DNA of 64,000 nt from Halobacillus massiliensis (GTDB lineage: Bacteria > Bacillota > Bacilli > Bacillales > Halobacillaceae), in contig NZ_LT800499.1 of the NCBI RefSeq assembly GCF_900166625.1, forward strand, positions 971,558 to 1,035,557. The letters are read 5' to 3'. Position 1 is the stretch's first letter; the number at the start of each line of letters is the position of its first letter. A model generated the notes under the pieces. It saw only the letters and a program-made list of their open reading frames with translations, was not told the DNA's origin and did no database searches. This document shows positions 1 to 7,217 of this stretch, piece after piece. Both the position numbers and the translations under genes were made by a program.

Positions 1-27
1 CTTAAGAGCTGAGAAGGAGAGGAAAAA

Positions 28-339
28 ATGTTTCCGACATTAGAAACAGAAAGGTTGGTACTTAGAGAAATATCGAAGGATGATGCAGAAGGTATATTTG
101 CTTGTTTTTCAAATGAAAATGTAACACGGTATTATGGACAAGATAATTTGGAAAATATAGAACAAGCAGAGGCATTTGTATATTTCTTTGCAAATAGTTA
201 CAAGGAGAAAAGAGGAATACGCTGGGGGATTGAGATAAAAGGAACTCAAGGGATAATCGGCACTATTGGATTCAATGCTTGGTCCCCTAAACATAAACGA
301 GCAGAGATAGGTTATGCTTCTTTTGTTCGGGTAAAATAA
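28..339 (+). pseudogene. Truncated GNAT acetyltransferase (RimJ/RimL type)
   Basis: The 103-residue product opens like a ribosomal-protein-type N-acetyltransferase (start MFPTLETERLVLREI, then a middle part ending IIGTIGFNAW and KRAEIGYA). Full family members run about 170-180 residues. Here the reading frame stops just after the conserved EIGY strand, before the acetyl-CoA binding loop (R/Q-x-x-G-x-G/A) and the last third of the fold. A good ribosome binding site (gagaaggagagg) lies before ATG 28. I see no continuation in another frame downstream, so this looks like a 3' deletion rather than one frameshift. Probably non-functional. Confidence 0.7.
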
Positions 340-345
340 ATGTAA

Positions 346-393
346 AATTGGGCTCGTGAAAAAAAGCTCTCCCCATAGTTTGAGCCAATTTTT
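346..393 (+). terminator. Rho-independent terminator after the truncated acetyltransferase
   Basis: Arms aattgggctc (346-355) and gagccaatt (382-390) pair with one bulge and are followed by a T-rich run. It would end transcription of the upstream gene remnant. Confidence 0.5.
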
Positions 394-776
394 GTATTTG
401 TCTGCTATCCTTCTTCAAATGAAAGGTTGAAGTATCATAGATTTCCGCCCCTTTTATGAATGATACTGTTCATTTAACCTCGGAAAACAACCAGCACCTT
501 GTATGAATAACAAGTGTTTTTGTATATTACCCTTTTTTTGTATGTTTCCCTAGGCTAGTTACAAACAATTGCTATGGCTTTTCTTCCCGATCTCCAGCAT
601 ACTACCTTGATTCATTTTCTACCGGCTTCATTTAAAATCTAAGTTAATTCCAAACTAATTTCTCCACTTGTCGAACTTTTACTTTCATTTTAATATATAA
701 TCCATATTACCTTCAGAGTGTAAATGCAAACGCCCACTCTTAAATTGAGGCGGTAAGAAAAGATAAAAATTAGGAA
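394..776. other. Intergenic stretch without a recognisable gene
   Basis: About 380 AT-rich bases. I see no open frame with a ribosome binding site, no hairpin followed by Ts and no clear promoter. The next recognisable item is the repeat copy at 777. Confidence 0.5.
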
Positions 777-816
777 TATATCTCGAATTCAAGTCTTGCG
801 TAAACGGGGGCTTTAA
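777..816 (+). repeat. Intergenic TIR element, copy 1 (short form)
   Basis: Contains the left terminal repeat tatctcgaattcaagtct followed directly by gggggcttta. The same short arrangement occurs at 6271. It lacks the internal hairpin and right end found in longer copies and lies just upstream of the gene at 839. Confidence 0.5.
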
Positions 817-838
817 TAAAAGAGGTGGGAGATTAGAA

Positions 839-1138
839 ATGAGGACCTTATTAGAACTTTTGCGTGTAATACTTATTTTTGTCCTACTTGGTGGCTTAGG
901 TGGGGCGATTATAGGAAACATTTATACAATCAATGAACCAACAGAAACTTATTCGTGGCTCGGTGCATTAGCAATATTAGTTTTATACTTTGTATTATAT
1001 AGAAACAAATTACAATTTTTGGGTTGGTATAACGGAAAGGGAAGAAAGAAATTGCCTAAAACAGTTTCCGTTACACTTCTTTTTGCTTCTATATTACTAA
1101 TTATAGCACCATTTATTATGGGCTCATTATTAAACTAA
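839..1138 (+). CDS. Small membrane protein of unknown function
   Basis: A 99-residue protein with about four hydrophobic segments: residues 8-28 (with a GGLGGAIIG turn), about 40-55, and two C-terminal segments ending in IMGSLLN. A basic loop with KGRKK lies between the last helices. Start ATG 839 follows aaagaggtggga at good spacing. It is flanked by repeat copies on both sides, and the downstream copy supplies a terminator-like hairpin. I do not recognise the family; no motif suggests transport or catalysis. Confidence 0.6.
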   Translation: MRTLLELLRVILIFVLLGGLGGAIIGNIYTINEPTETYSWLGALAILVLYFVLYRNKLQFLGWYNGKGRKKLPKTVSVTLLFASILLIIAPFIMGSLLN

Positions 1139-1140
1139 CG

Positions 1141-1214
1141 GGGCGATTGTTCAATATGAGCAATCGCTTTTTTTCTAACGGGCAGGATTGTGGAAGACTC
1201 AGTTTCGAGATATT
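1141..1214 (+). repeat. Intergenic TIR element, copy 2 (right part, with terminator hairpin)
   Basis: Carries the hairpin gcgattg (1143-1149) / caatcgc (1161-1167) followed by seven Ts, then ctaacgggcaggattgtg and the right terminal repeat gaagactcagtttcgagata (1193-1212). The right end is an imperfect reverse complement of the left end seen at 777 and 3813. It probably terminates the gene ending at 1138. Confidence 0.6.
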
Positions 1215-1361
1215 GATCTAAATTATTGGATGATTACCTTGTATCTTTTTTGCTGATTTTTTGAAGGTTTCTGGAGCAGTAATCCTGAAGTTATTCTATA
1301 TAAAGGCAAGTTTGTAGGTTAACTTGAATACTAAACTTCAAAATACCATGGAGGTGTAGAA

Positions 1362-1712
1362 TTGATAGTTAAGAGAATTGTTGCAAATATTGAAACGCAG
1401 GACACTTCCGAAGCAAAACACTTCTACGAGGAAATATTAGGACTTAATCAACTAATGGACCTTGATTTTATTGCAACCTATGGATCTAATGAGAAAATGA
1501 CCACTCAAATCAGTTTTTTATCTGAGGGAGGATCTGGCACACCAGTACCTGATTTGTCAGTTGAAGTTGATAACCTAGACGAAGTGCTTACTCGTATAAA
1601 AGATAATGGAATTCCAATTGTCTATGGACCAACTACAGAACCGTGGGGAGTTCGGCGTTTTTATGTTAGAGATCCTTTCGGAAAATTAGTCAATATTTTA
1701 ACTCATTTATAA
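1362..1712 (+). CDS. VOC (glyoxalase/bleomycin resistance) family protein
   Basis: A 116-residue single VOC unit. It starts with the first beta strand (IVANIETQDTSEAKHFYEEILGL) and ends with the typical YVRDPFGKLVNIL motif. In this fold paired beta-alpha-beta-beta-beta modules form a metal or ligand pocket, so the protein probably works as a dimer. Substrate unknown. TTG 1362 is chosen because ggaggtg precedes it at ideal spacing. Monocistronic, followed by a repeat copy with a terminator hairpin at 1790-1819. Confidence 0.8.
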   Translation: MIVKRIVANIETQDTSEAKHFYEEILGLNQLMDLDFIATYGSNEKMTTQISFLSEGGSGTPVPDLSVEVDNLDEVLTRIKDNGIPIVYGPTTEPWGVRRFYVRDPFGKLVNILTHL

Positions 1713-1785
1713 ATTAATCAGGCATATTTGAGATTTTACCCAATGAGGTTAAGGTATAAGTATTTGTGTTCTTTAATACAGAATA

Positions 1786-1846
1786 GGGGGCGATTGTTCA
1801 ATACGAGCAATCGCTTTTTCGCTAACAGGAATGAGACTCAGATAAT
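1786..1846 (+). repeat. Intergenic TIR element, copy 3
   Basis: Hairpin gcgattg (1790-1796) / caatcgc (1808-1814) followed by five Ts, then gctaacaggaatgagactcag. It is nearly identical to the copy at 1141 through the hairpin and degenerates at the right end. Confidence 0.6.
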
Positions 1847-1938
1847 AGAATGTATGAAACTAAATTGAATTGATTTCGTATGGCTATTAGGAAGCTTTAT
1901 TACATAATCATAGCAAATTGAATTAATTAAACTGACGG

Positions 1939-1992
1939 TGCAGGATAGTTCAACAAGAGAGCAGCTTTTCGTTAAAAGGCAAGGTTGTCGAA
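1939..1992 (+). repeat. Intergenic TIR element, copy 4 (degenerate)
   Basis: Variant of the internal part: gttcaacaagagagcagcttttcgttaa followed by a caaggttgtcgaa tail, matching the ctaacgggcaggattgtg segment of other copies. No clean hairpin. Confidence 0.4.
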
Positions 1993-2008
1993 TAGGGGTG
2001 AGGTAGAT

Positions 2009-2326
2009 ATGAAATTGGTAAGCAGGATTCAAGAAAAATACAGAAAAAGTAATAAGTTATTTTTAGCTTTAAAAGTTCTATTAAGCGCTTTTACAATTTT
2101 CTTTGCTGTTAGGGTTTTATTCCTATCTATTTCGGGATTAGTGAGTTCGGATACTTCAACTGATTTTCCGAATTTATTACTTTTTGGTATGCTTTTTTCT
2201 TTAGGATTATCTAATGCTGTCGAACTAGTTGAAAAGTTCGTTACCAAGAAAAAAGAATATTTTACACTATTACTTATAACTACATTCTTCCTTCTTGGTG
2301 TCTCCGTATTTGTGTTGTGGGTATGA
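2009..2326 (+). CDS. Small membrane protein of unknown function
   Basis: A 105-residue protein with a basic, polar N-terminus (about 20 residues, KLVSRIQEKYRKSNK) and three predicted transmembrane segments near residues 20-45, 53-72 and 83-104. ATG 2009 is preferred over upstream TTG 1985 because aggggtgaggtag sits directly before it. Not recognised; the layout resembles several small Bacillus integral membrane proteins without known role. The degenerate repeat copy lies just upstream. Confidence 0.55.
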   Translation: MKLVSRIQEKYRKSNKLFLALKVLLSAFTIFFAVRVLFLSISGLVSSDTSTDFPNLLLFGMLFSLGLSNAVELVEKFVTKKKEYFTLLLITTFFLLGVSVFVLWV

Positions 2327-2370
2327 AATCGCAACACAAAATTAAGTAAGTTTTTAAACAAACAGATGCG

Positions 2371-2430
2371 TCAGTTTGAGATATACTCGAGAATATCTCG
2401 AAATCAAGTGTTCTTGTATCGGGAGCAATT
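2371..2430 (+). repeat. TIR element, copy 5, with back-to-back ends
   Basis: Right-end sequence cagtttgagata (2372-2383) runs straight into left-end sequence gaatatctcgaaatcaagtg, giving a near-perfect palindrome gagatatactcgagaatatctc centred near 2391. It looks like two element ends abutting. Confidence 0.5.
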
Positions 2431-2432
2431 CT

Positions 2433-2470
2433 AAAACAAAGAGGCTCTTTGTATGAGCCTCTTTGTTTTA
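2433..2470. terminator. Bidirectional terminator
   Basis: Perfect 15-bp stem: 2433-2447 pairs with 2455-2469 around a 7-base loop, with A and T runs on the outer sides. It serves the minus-strand NTF2-like gene, whose stop codon lies in the stem. Confidence 0.8.
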
Positions 2471-3067
2471 TTCAATCAGGTTTCCGTCATTTAACTCACT
2501 AACTTGAAAAGCTTCAACTTTATTGTCGTATCTTCCTAAGAAAGCAACTTTTCCTTCAATAACTCTCATGAAGGTAAAGACGATATTATGCCCTTTTTCT
2601 TGCCCTTTTTCATCATACCAAGTACCTTGCTGTTCGAGAACTATATTGTGCCCTTTTGCAAAGCGTCTTAGGGTATGAAGGTGAAGGTTGGCGCGCTCTA
2701 TCCAATCAGTTAAATGGTGACTTCCACTAATAGAACCTTTCGGTCCCATTATCTCGATGTCTGAATGAGTTAAATTGAGTAAGCCGGGTATATCTTTATT
2801 ATTTGAGTTTTCGACCCAACCTTCTGCGGTTTTTATTGTACTAAGAAGAAGAGATTTATTTGAATTATGGTGTATAAAAGCTGTAGATCTCTCGTTAAGC
2901 TCTTCATCACTAAGTCCAAATATATTAATTAATAGGTTTTTAGCCTCAACTTTATTTGATTCGTCAAGAAACAAAAAGGACTGTATCAAAGATTCCCTTA
3001 AGCTATAGTACTCATTTTCAGAAAACACTTCTCCAAATTCTTTAGTTCTCAATTCGCTATAGTTCAT
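2468..3067 (-). CDS. NTF2-like (SnoaL-type) protein with N-terminal extension
   Basis: A 199-residue protein. From about residue 75 it looks like an NTF2-like cone fold (TAEGWVENSNNKDIPGLLNLTHSDIEIMGPKG, later GTWYDEKGQ and the strand VIEGKVAFLGRYD), as in small ligand-binding or dehydratase-like proteins. The N-terminal 70 residues are helical and I do not recognise them. It lies one base downstream of the TetR gene (TGA-G-ATG), so the two are co-transcribed and the NTF2-like protein is the likely regulated partner. Substrate unknown. Confidence 0.65.
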   Translation of the reverse strand: MNYSELRTKEFGEVFSENEYYSLRESLIQSFLFLDESNKVEAKNLLINIFGLSDEELNERSTAFIHHNSNKSLLLSTIKTAEGWVENSNNKDIPGLLNLTHSDIEIMGPKGSISGSHHLTDWIERANLHLHTLRRFAKGHNIVLEQQGTWYDEKGQEKGHNIVFTFMRVIEGKVAFLGRYDNKVEAFQVSELNDGNLIE

Positions 3068-3068
3068 C

Positions 3069-3674
3069 TCAAAATTCTCCTTTATTATTAATCGCTCCCA
3101 TAAAAAATGTAACAGACTGATTTACAAATTCTTTAGAACTCATGGTCCCTGAGGATACTAGGGTCTTATAAATCAAAGGATCAAATAACTGCATTAGTTG
3201 AAGGGCTAAAAAATTTGAGGAAGCTTTCGTTTGAAAGGTTTTGCTTTTAGTTCCTTCTTCTATAACACGTTCAAAGATTTTGATAATCTTTTCCTGAATT
3301 AATTTAAGTTCTGAGTTATGGTCTTCACTAAATATAGCTCCCATATCTGGGAAACTTGATAAAACAAAATGGAAAAAGTCACTACAAAATCCCTTCTCAA
3401 TGAAGGAGGAAACTTTTTTGCTTTCAGTAAGGGTACTTGTATCTATTTGCTCCATAGTAGTTAAGAAGTTGTCTATTTTAGGCTTTACAATGGAAAAGGT
3501 TAGCTGCTCTTTAGATCGGTAGTGAGAATAAAGAGTCCCTTTCGCAATATCTAGCTTCTCAGATATATCACTCATTTTCACTTGATGGTAACCATGGTCT
3601 TTTATTAGTTTTTCAGCTGCTTCTAGAATTAGTCTATTTCTATTGTTGAACTTTTTAACCATTCTTTCAGACAT
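3069..3674 (-). CDS. TetR-family transcriptional regulator
   Basis: A 201-residue regulator with the usual N-terminal helix-turn-helix (residues about 10-55: LILEAAEKLIKDHGYHQ, then KLDIAKGTLYSHYRSKEQL) and a variable helical ligand domain. I chose ATG 3674 over the upstream in-frame ATG 3764 because aaggaggg precedes it and because the upstream part overlaps a consensus promoter and two palindromes. It is first in a two-gene operon with the NTF2-like gene and is probably autoregulated through those palindromes. Confidence 0.85.
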   Translation of the reverse strand: MSERMVKKFNNRNRLILEAAEKLIKDHGYHQVKMSDISEKLDIAKGTLYSHYRSKEQLTFSIVKPKIDNFLTTMEQIDTSTLTESKKVSSFIEKGFCSDFFHFVLSSFPDMGAIFSEDHNSELKLIQEKIIKIFERVIEEGTKSKTFQTKASSNFLALQLMQLFDPLIYKTLVSSGTMSSKEFVNQSVTFFMGAINNKGEF

Positions 3675-3686
3675 GAAAACCCTCCT

Positions 3687-3725
3687 TTTTGACTTATGAG
3701 TCAAAAATGACTTTAAAGTCATTTT
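3687..3725 (-). promoter_or_regulatory. Double palindromic operator for the TetR regulator
   Basis: Two adjacent palindromes share the core TGACT/AGTCA: 3687-3706 (ttttgact-tatg-agtcaaaa) and a perfect 22-bp palindrome at 3704-3725 with arms aaaatgacttt/aaagtcatttt. They overlap the -10 box and lie upstream of the TetR start codon, the usual position for autorepression. Confidence 0.75.
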
Positions 3726-3749
3726 AGAATTATAATTATGTTGTGTCAA
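3721..3749 (-). promoter_or_regulatory. SigA-type promoter of the TetR-NTF2 operon
   Basis: Minus strand TTGACA (3749-3744), 17-base spacer, TAAAAT (3726-3721). The -10 box overlaps the edge of the 22-bp palindrome, so bound repressor would block polymerase. Confidence 0.75.
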
Positions 3750-3812
3750 CACATTCTTGATCACGGAAGAAAGAATGATACTAGTGTTGTAAAAAGAAAA
3801 GTAAAAAACGGT

Positions 3813-3850
3813 TTATCTCGAATTAGAGTCTTCAACTAAAGGGAGCGAAT
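3813..3850 (+). repeat. Intergenic TIR element, copy 6 (left part)
   Basis: tatctcgaattagagtcttc followed by aactaaagggagcgaat. This left end is the best match to the reverse complement of the right end at 1193-1212. The next gene starts just behind it. Confidence 0.5.
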
Positions 3851-3855
3851 CTAGA

Positions 3856-4317
3856 ATGAATGGGGGGATTAGGTTGGGACGTGTTCCTAAGGTAAGGGAA
3901 ATATTACTTGACGAGGAAATAGATGAACAAGAGTTTGTTGAAAGAATCAATGATATATATAAGGGAGATTGTTATATATATGCGATTATTCCTGAGTGGT
4001 GGGAAGACGAACTGATAAATGGTCCGTCAATTGATTTTATTATAGTAAATAAGATAAAGTTCCCTTTATTACGGATCTTTCCTAGAACCATTGGATTTGT
4101 AGGTTATGTACAGGATAGTAAAAAACAATATGTTTACGATTTTTACTTACGGTCTACAACAATTGATTTTTTAGTTTTTTCAAAGTTTGATGTATCTCAT
4201 CATTTAAATAATATTAACAAGAAAAATATTGATCTCTATAAAATATTTGAATCAAACGAAATCCCTCATATAACAATTGGTCCCGATGGTCAATGGCTAA
4301 ATATAGTTGAGTATTGA
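3856..4317 (+). CDS. Hypothetical protein
   Basis: A 153-residue soluble protein, rich in aromatic and Ile residues, with no signal peptide and no membrane segment. It includes EEIDEQEFVERINDIYKGDCYIYAIIPEWW in stretches and ends in GPDGQWLNIVEY. I do not recognise it. Two starts are possible: ATG 3856 (aaggga about 11 bases upstream) or TTG 3874 (a ggggggatta motif just upstream). It lies directly behind a repeat copy, so its promoter may lie within or beyond the repeat. Possibly an immunity-like or orphan accessory protein, but nothing shows that. Confidence 0.5.
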   Translation: MNGGIRLGRVPKVREILLDEEIDEQEFVERINDIYKGDCYIYAIIPEWWEDELINGPSIDFIIVNKIKFPLLRIFPRTIGFVGYVQDSKKQYVYDFYLRSTTIDFLVFSKFDVSHHLNNINKKNIDLYKIFESNEIPHITIGPDGQWLNIVEY

Positions 4318-4465
4318 CTTTATCACATTGAAGACCGGCTAATCTAATATTAGATGGTCGCTCTTTACTTTGTTTGATATTTGATTTAAGTTACATACGA
4401 AAATAATAGTGCAATCTTTATGAAAAAAATGGTATAGATACCTATTTAGATCGGGGTAGTAAAGG

Positions 4466-4939
4466 ATGTTTTCTAAAATTAAATATGTGCTTTTTAAAAA
4501 GAAAGATGCAAAAGATAATGATCCTTATATTGCGGTTTCACAAATTGATATTAACAGAAACATGAAGGAGAAAATAAGGGATTTAGAGGAGCTCGCGGAA
4601 GAATTATGTTCAGCTTTAACAAAGAAATATGAAAGGGAATTCGAACATCATCAAATGAAGAATCTTATGATTTGGGTTGTAAGAGACATTGATGGTGATG
4701 AGTTTGGTGAATTAACTCATGAAAGTTGTTTAGAAAAAGAATATCGTTCACAAATAGCGATTGATTACGACGGTGAAAAATTCGATGATGAGTTTTATGC
4801 AGCTACCGTAAATCTTTGGTATTATTTCTCTGGTTCCAATAAAGGGACTGGTACCCTGTTTGATTTAAAAAACAATGATTTAAAGATTGAGGTTGAGAAA
4901 GAGTTAAGAGGTTTGTTGACCCATCATTCCACCTTTTAA
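4466..4939 (+). CDS. Hypothetical protein
   Basis: A 157-residue protein with a basic N-terminus (MFSKIKYVLFKKKDAK) and an acidic helical part (residues 30-50, KEKIRDLEELAEELCSAL). An alpha/beta-looking C-terminal half contains WVVRDIDGDEFGEL and YYFSGSNKGTGTLF. It has no membrane segment and no recognised motif. The start is supported only by a short aaagg before ATG, which is weak. The neighbour at 3856 has similar base composition, but there is no evidence of an operon; 150 bases separate them. Confidence 0.45.
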   Translation: MFSKIKYVLFKKKDAKDNDPYIAVSQIDINRNMKEKIRDLEELAEELCSALTKKYEREFEHHQMKNLMIWVVRDIDGDEFGELTHESCLEKEYRSQIAIDYDGEKFDDEFYAATVNLWYYFSGSNKGTGTLFDLKNNDLKIEVEKELRGLLTHHSTF

Positions 4940-4982
4940 ACCAAGATCTCAAGATTACCCCATAAAATAAGAAAAGGTTAAT

Positions 4983-5100
4983 TTCCTTGATATCGAGTCT
5001 TCAGGTTTAGGGAGCGATTGTCCAATATAGACGATAGCTATTTCACTAACGTGGCAGGATAATCAACAAGAGATTGTTATTTAGTTACGATATTCCAAGG
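4983..5100 (+). repeat. Intergenic TIR element, copy 7 (near full length)
   Basis: Left end ttccttgatatcgagtcttc, internal gggagcgattgtccaatatagacgatagc hairpin region (described in two halves around 5013-5038), then actaacgtggcagga and a right end reading ttacgatattccaagg. Length about 118 bases. Outer ends ttccttg and ccaagg are inverted. Confidence 0.55.
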
Positions 5101-5147
5101 ATAAAAATGGTATGCGTATAAGTATGTTTTAAAAGGGAGAGAAGATA

Positions 5148-5807
5148 ATGGCACAATCACTAATCTTTGATATGGATGGAACACTTTTTCAAACAGATAA
5201 GATACTGGAATTATCGCTGGATGATGCTTTTAGCCGTTTACAGTCGTTAAATAAATGGGATAAGGAAACGCCTATTGATAAATACCGTGAAATTATGGGG
5301 GTACCTTTACCAAAGGTATGGGAGACTCTGTTACCTAATCATTCCGTTGAGGAAAGAGAACAAACAGATGCTTATTTTCTAGAAAGACTAATTGAAAATA
5401 TAAGCAATGGTAAAGGTGCTTTATATCCTAACGTAAAGGAAGTCTTTAGTTATTTAAAAGAGAATGAATGTTCAATATACATAGCAAGCAATGGTTTAAC
5501 GGAGTATTTAAAAGCGATTATCAGTTATTATCATTTGGATGAATGGGTTACGGAAACATTCAGTATCCAACAAATTGAATCGTTGAATAAATCGGATTTA
5601 GTCCAAAGCATTATAAAAAAATGCGGCATCACTAATGGAGCAGTAGTTGGAGACCGACTTTCAGATATAAATGCAGCCAAAGATAATGGTTTAGTTTCAA
5701 TTGGATGCAACTTTGACTTTGCACGAGAAGATGAACTTTCTCAAGCTGATATGGTCATTGACGATTTGACAGAGCTACAAACAATATTATCTAAATTACC
5801 CAAATAG
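5148..5807 (+). CDS. HAD-superfamily hydrolase (phosphatase-like)
   Basis: A 219-residue HAD subfamily IA protein. Motif I is DMDGT (nucleophile Asp8, acid/base Asp10), the cap domain spans about residues 15-90, motif II is IASNG, and motif III/IV is the Lys of LNKSD followed by VVGDRLSDINAAKDNG. Such enzymes dephosphorylate small phosphorylated metabolites (phosphoglycolate phosphatase type); the cap gives no clear substrate. The start is supported by aaagggagagaag before ATG 5148. Monocistronic. Confidence 0.85.
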   Translation: MAQSLIFDMDGTLFQTDKILELSLDDAFSRLQSLNKWDKETPIDKYREIMGVPLPKVWETLLPNHSVEEREQTDAYFLERLIENISNGKGALYPNVKEVFSYLKENECSIYIASNGLTEYLKAIISYYHLDEWVTETFSIQQIESLNKSDLVQSIIKKCGITNGAVVGDRLSDINAAKDNGLVSIGCNFDFAREDELSQADMVIDDLTELQTILSKLPK

Positions 5808-5879
5808 CTATTAAACTATTTCTTTATTCAATATCTGAACATGTTCTTTAAAGATGAAAAAATTATGAGGAGTGTCTTG

Positions 5880-6083
5880 ATGGGATTTTATTATTTATTC
5901 TTACTCGTTATCGGAATTGTATTAATTGTAATTGGAGCACTTAAAAATGATGTGCCTCGTTCAGTTAAAATAGTAATTTTTCTGTTTGTAATTGGTATTG
6001 GGTTTATAGTAATGGCGTTAGCATTATTATTGCTTCCCGGTAGCTCTGACGTTATTGCTGAACTTTTGAAATGGGATGAATAA
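5880..6083 (+). CDS. Small two-helix membrane protein
   Basis: A 67-residue protein, mostly hydrophobic: helix 1 about residues 2-21 (GFYYLFLLVIGIVLIVIGAL), a short basic loop (KNDVPRSVK), helix 2 about 31-52, then a short acidic tail. ATG 5880 is preferred over ATG 5841 because gaggag lies just before it. No family recognised. Confidence 0.5.
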   Translation: MGFYYLFLLVIGIVLIVIGALKNDVPRSVKIVIFLFVIGIGFIVMALALLLLPGSSDVIAELLKWDE

Positions 6084-6270
6084 GCTTCAAATTTGCTGAA
6101 AGTTCTATAAAACCAAACAGAACTTCCAACTTTGCGGTAGTCTATCAACATTAAACTTTAACAGAGCCATTATTTAAAAAAAGATAAAGGTTTATAAAAA
6201 TATACAATCAGTATCCAGTTAGGTTGAATTCTCATAAATTAACGTTGTGCTAAAGTAAAAGAAAAGTAAA

Positions 6271-6311
6271 GATATCTCGAATCCGAGTTTTCAAGTAATG
6301 GGGGCTTTAGC
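6271..6311 (+). repeat. Intergenic TIR element, copy 8 (short form)
   Basis: gatatctcgaatccgagt, then ttcaagtaatgggggctttag. It shares the gggggcttta end with copy 1 and lacks the internal hairpin. Confidence 0.5.
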
Positions 6312-6327
6312 TTAATAACTGAATCAG

Positions 6328-6366
6328 AAAATCGGTTCCTAAACTTTATAAAGGAACCGATTTTTC
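6328..6366. terminator. Bidirectional terminator
   Basis: Arms aatcggttcct (6330-6340) and aggaaccgatt (6352-6362) with flanking A and T runs. It lies between the small membrane gene and the convergent ABC exporter operon. Confidence 0.7.
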
Positions 6367-6467
6367 TATGTTCCAGTTTACTTAACGTTGTATATCCGCA
6401 TTTTCCTGACGCTATCCCAATACTTGCTTCTTAGCAACATGACAATTATGAGAATGAACTATTGCCC

Positions 6468-7217
6468 CTACCCTAACTGGCGTTTAAAGACTTCACCGGC
6501 TATGATATAAGCGATGACCATGATGCCAATACACCAGGCAAGCGCAATCCAGATTCCGTGGCCTACCGGTCCTTCATACAATAGAGCACGAATTGAGTTC
6601 ACGATTGAAGTCACAGGCTGGTTCTCTGCAAAAACACGAACAACTTTAGGCATGGTTTCGGTGGGAACAAAAGCTGAACTGATAAAAGGTAGAAAAATTA
6701 GCGGATACGAATAGGCAGTCGCCCCTTCCATGGAGCTTGCTGTTAATCCGGGAATGACTGCAAGCCAAGTCAGCGCTAACGTAAATACGCCAAGTATTCC
6801 AATTACCGCTAGCCAATCTAGTACATTAGCACTGGAACGGAAGCCCATCAGAAGTGCAACTAAAATAACCACCACGACTGTAAGGGCGTTGGAAACAAGC
6901 GAGGTCCACACATGGGCCCACAATACCGACGACCTCTTAATCGGCATGGTAACGAAACGCGCCATCAGTCCATTTTTTACATCCGTAAACAGCCGCAAGG
7001 AAGTGTACGCGACTCCGGATGCGATCGTGATTAATAATATTCCCGGCAATAAGTAATTCACATAATTATCTGTGCCAGTTTCAATAGCCCCTCCAAATAC
7101 ATAGACAAACAACAGCATCATCAAAATCGGTGTAATCGCTACGGTAATAATCGTATCTGGACTGCGCATGATATTTCGCATTAAACGCACTAACAGTACC
7201 CCTGTTCTACTTTGCAT
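6468..7217 (-). CDS. ABC-2 type exporter permease (DrrB-like)
   Basis: A 249-residue ABC-2 permease with about six transmembrane segments. It includes the early SPDTIITVAITPILMMLLFVYVFG stretch, the NYLLPGILLITIASG region and the family's C-terminal NQPVTSIVNSIRAL signature. Its ATG follows the TAA of the ATPase gene with no gap, so the two form one exporter. DrrAB-type systems export lipophilic drugs or lipid-like molecules; the actual substrate is unknown. It is last in the PadR-DUF1048-ABC set and probably induced when PadR is released. Confidence 0.85.
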   Translation of the reverse strand: MQSRTGVLLVRLMRNIMRSPDTIITVAITPILMMLLFVYVFGGAIETGTDNYVNYLLPGILLITIASGVAYTSLRLFTDVKNGLMARFVTMPIKRSSVLWAHVWTSLVSNALTVVVVILVALLMGFRSSANVLDWLAVIGILGVFTLALTWLAVIPGLTASSMEGATAYSYPLIFLPFISSAFVPTETMPKVVRVFAENQPVTSIVNSIRALLYEGPVGHGIWIALAWCIGIMVIAYIIAGEVFKRQLG

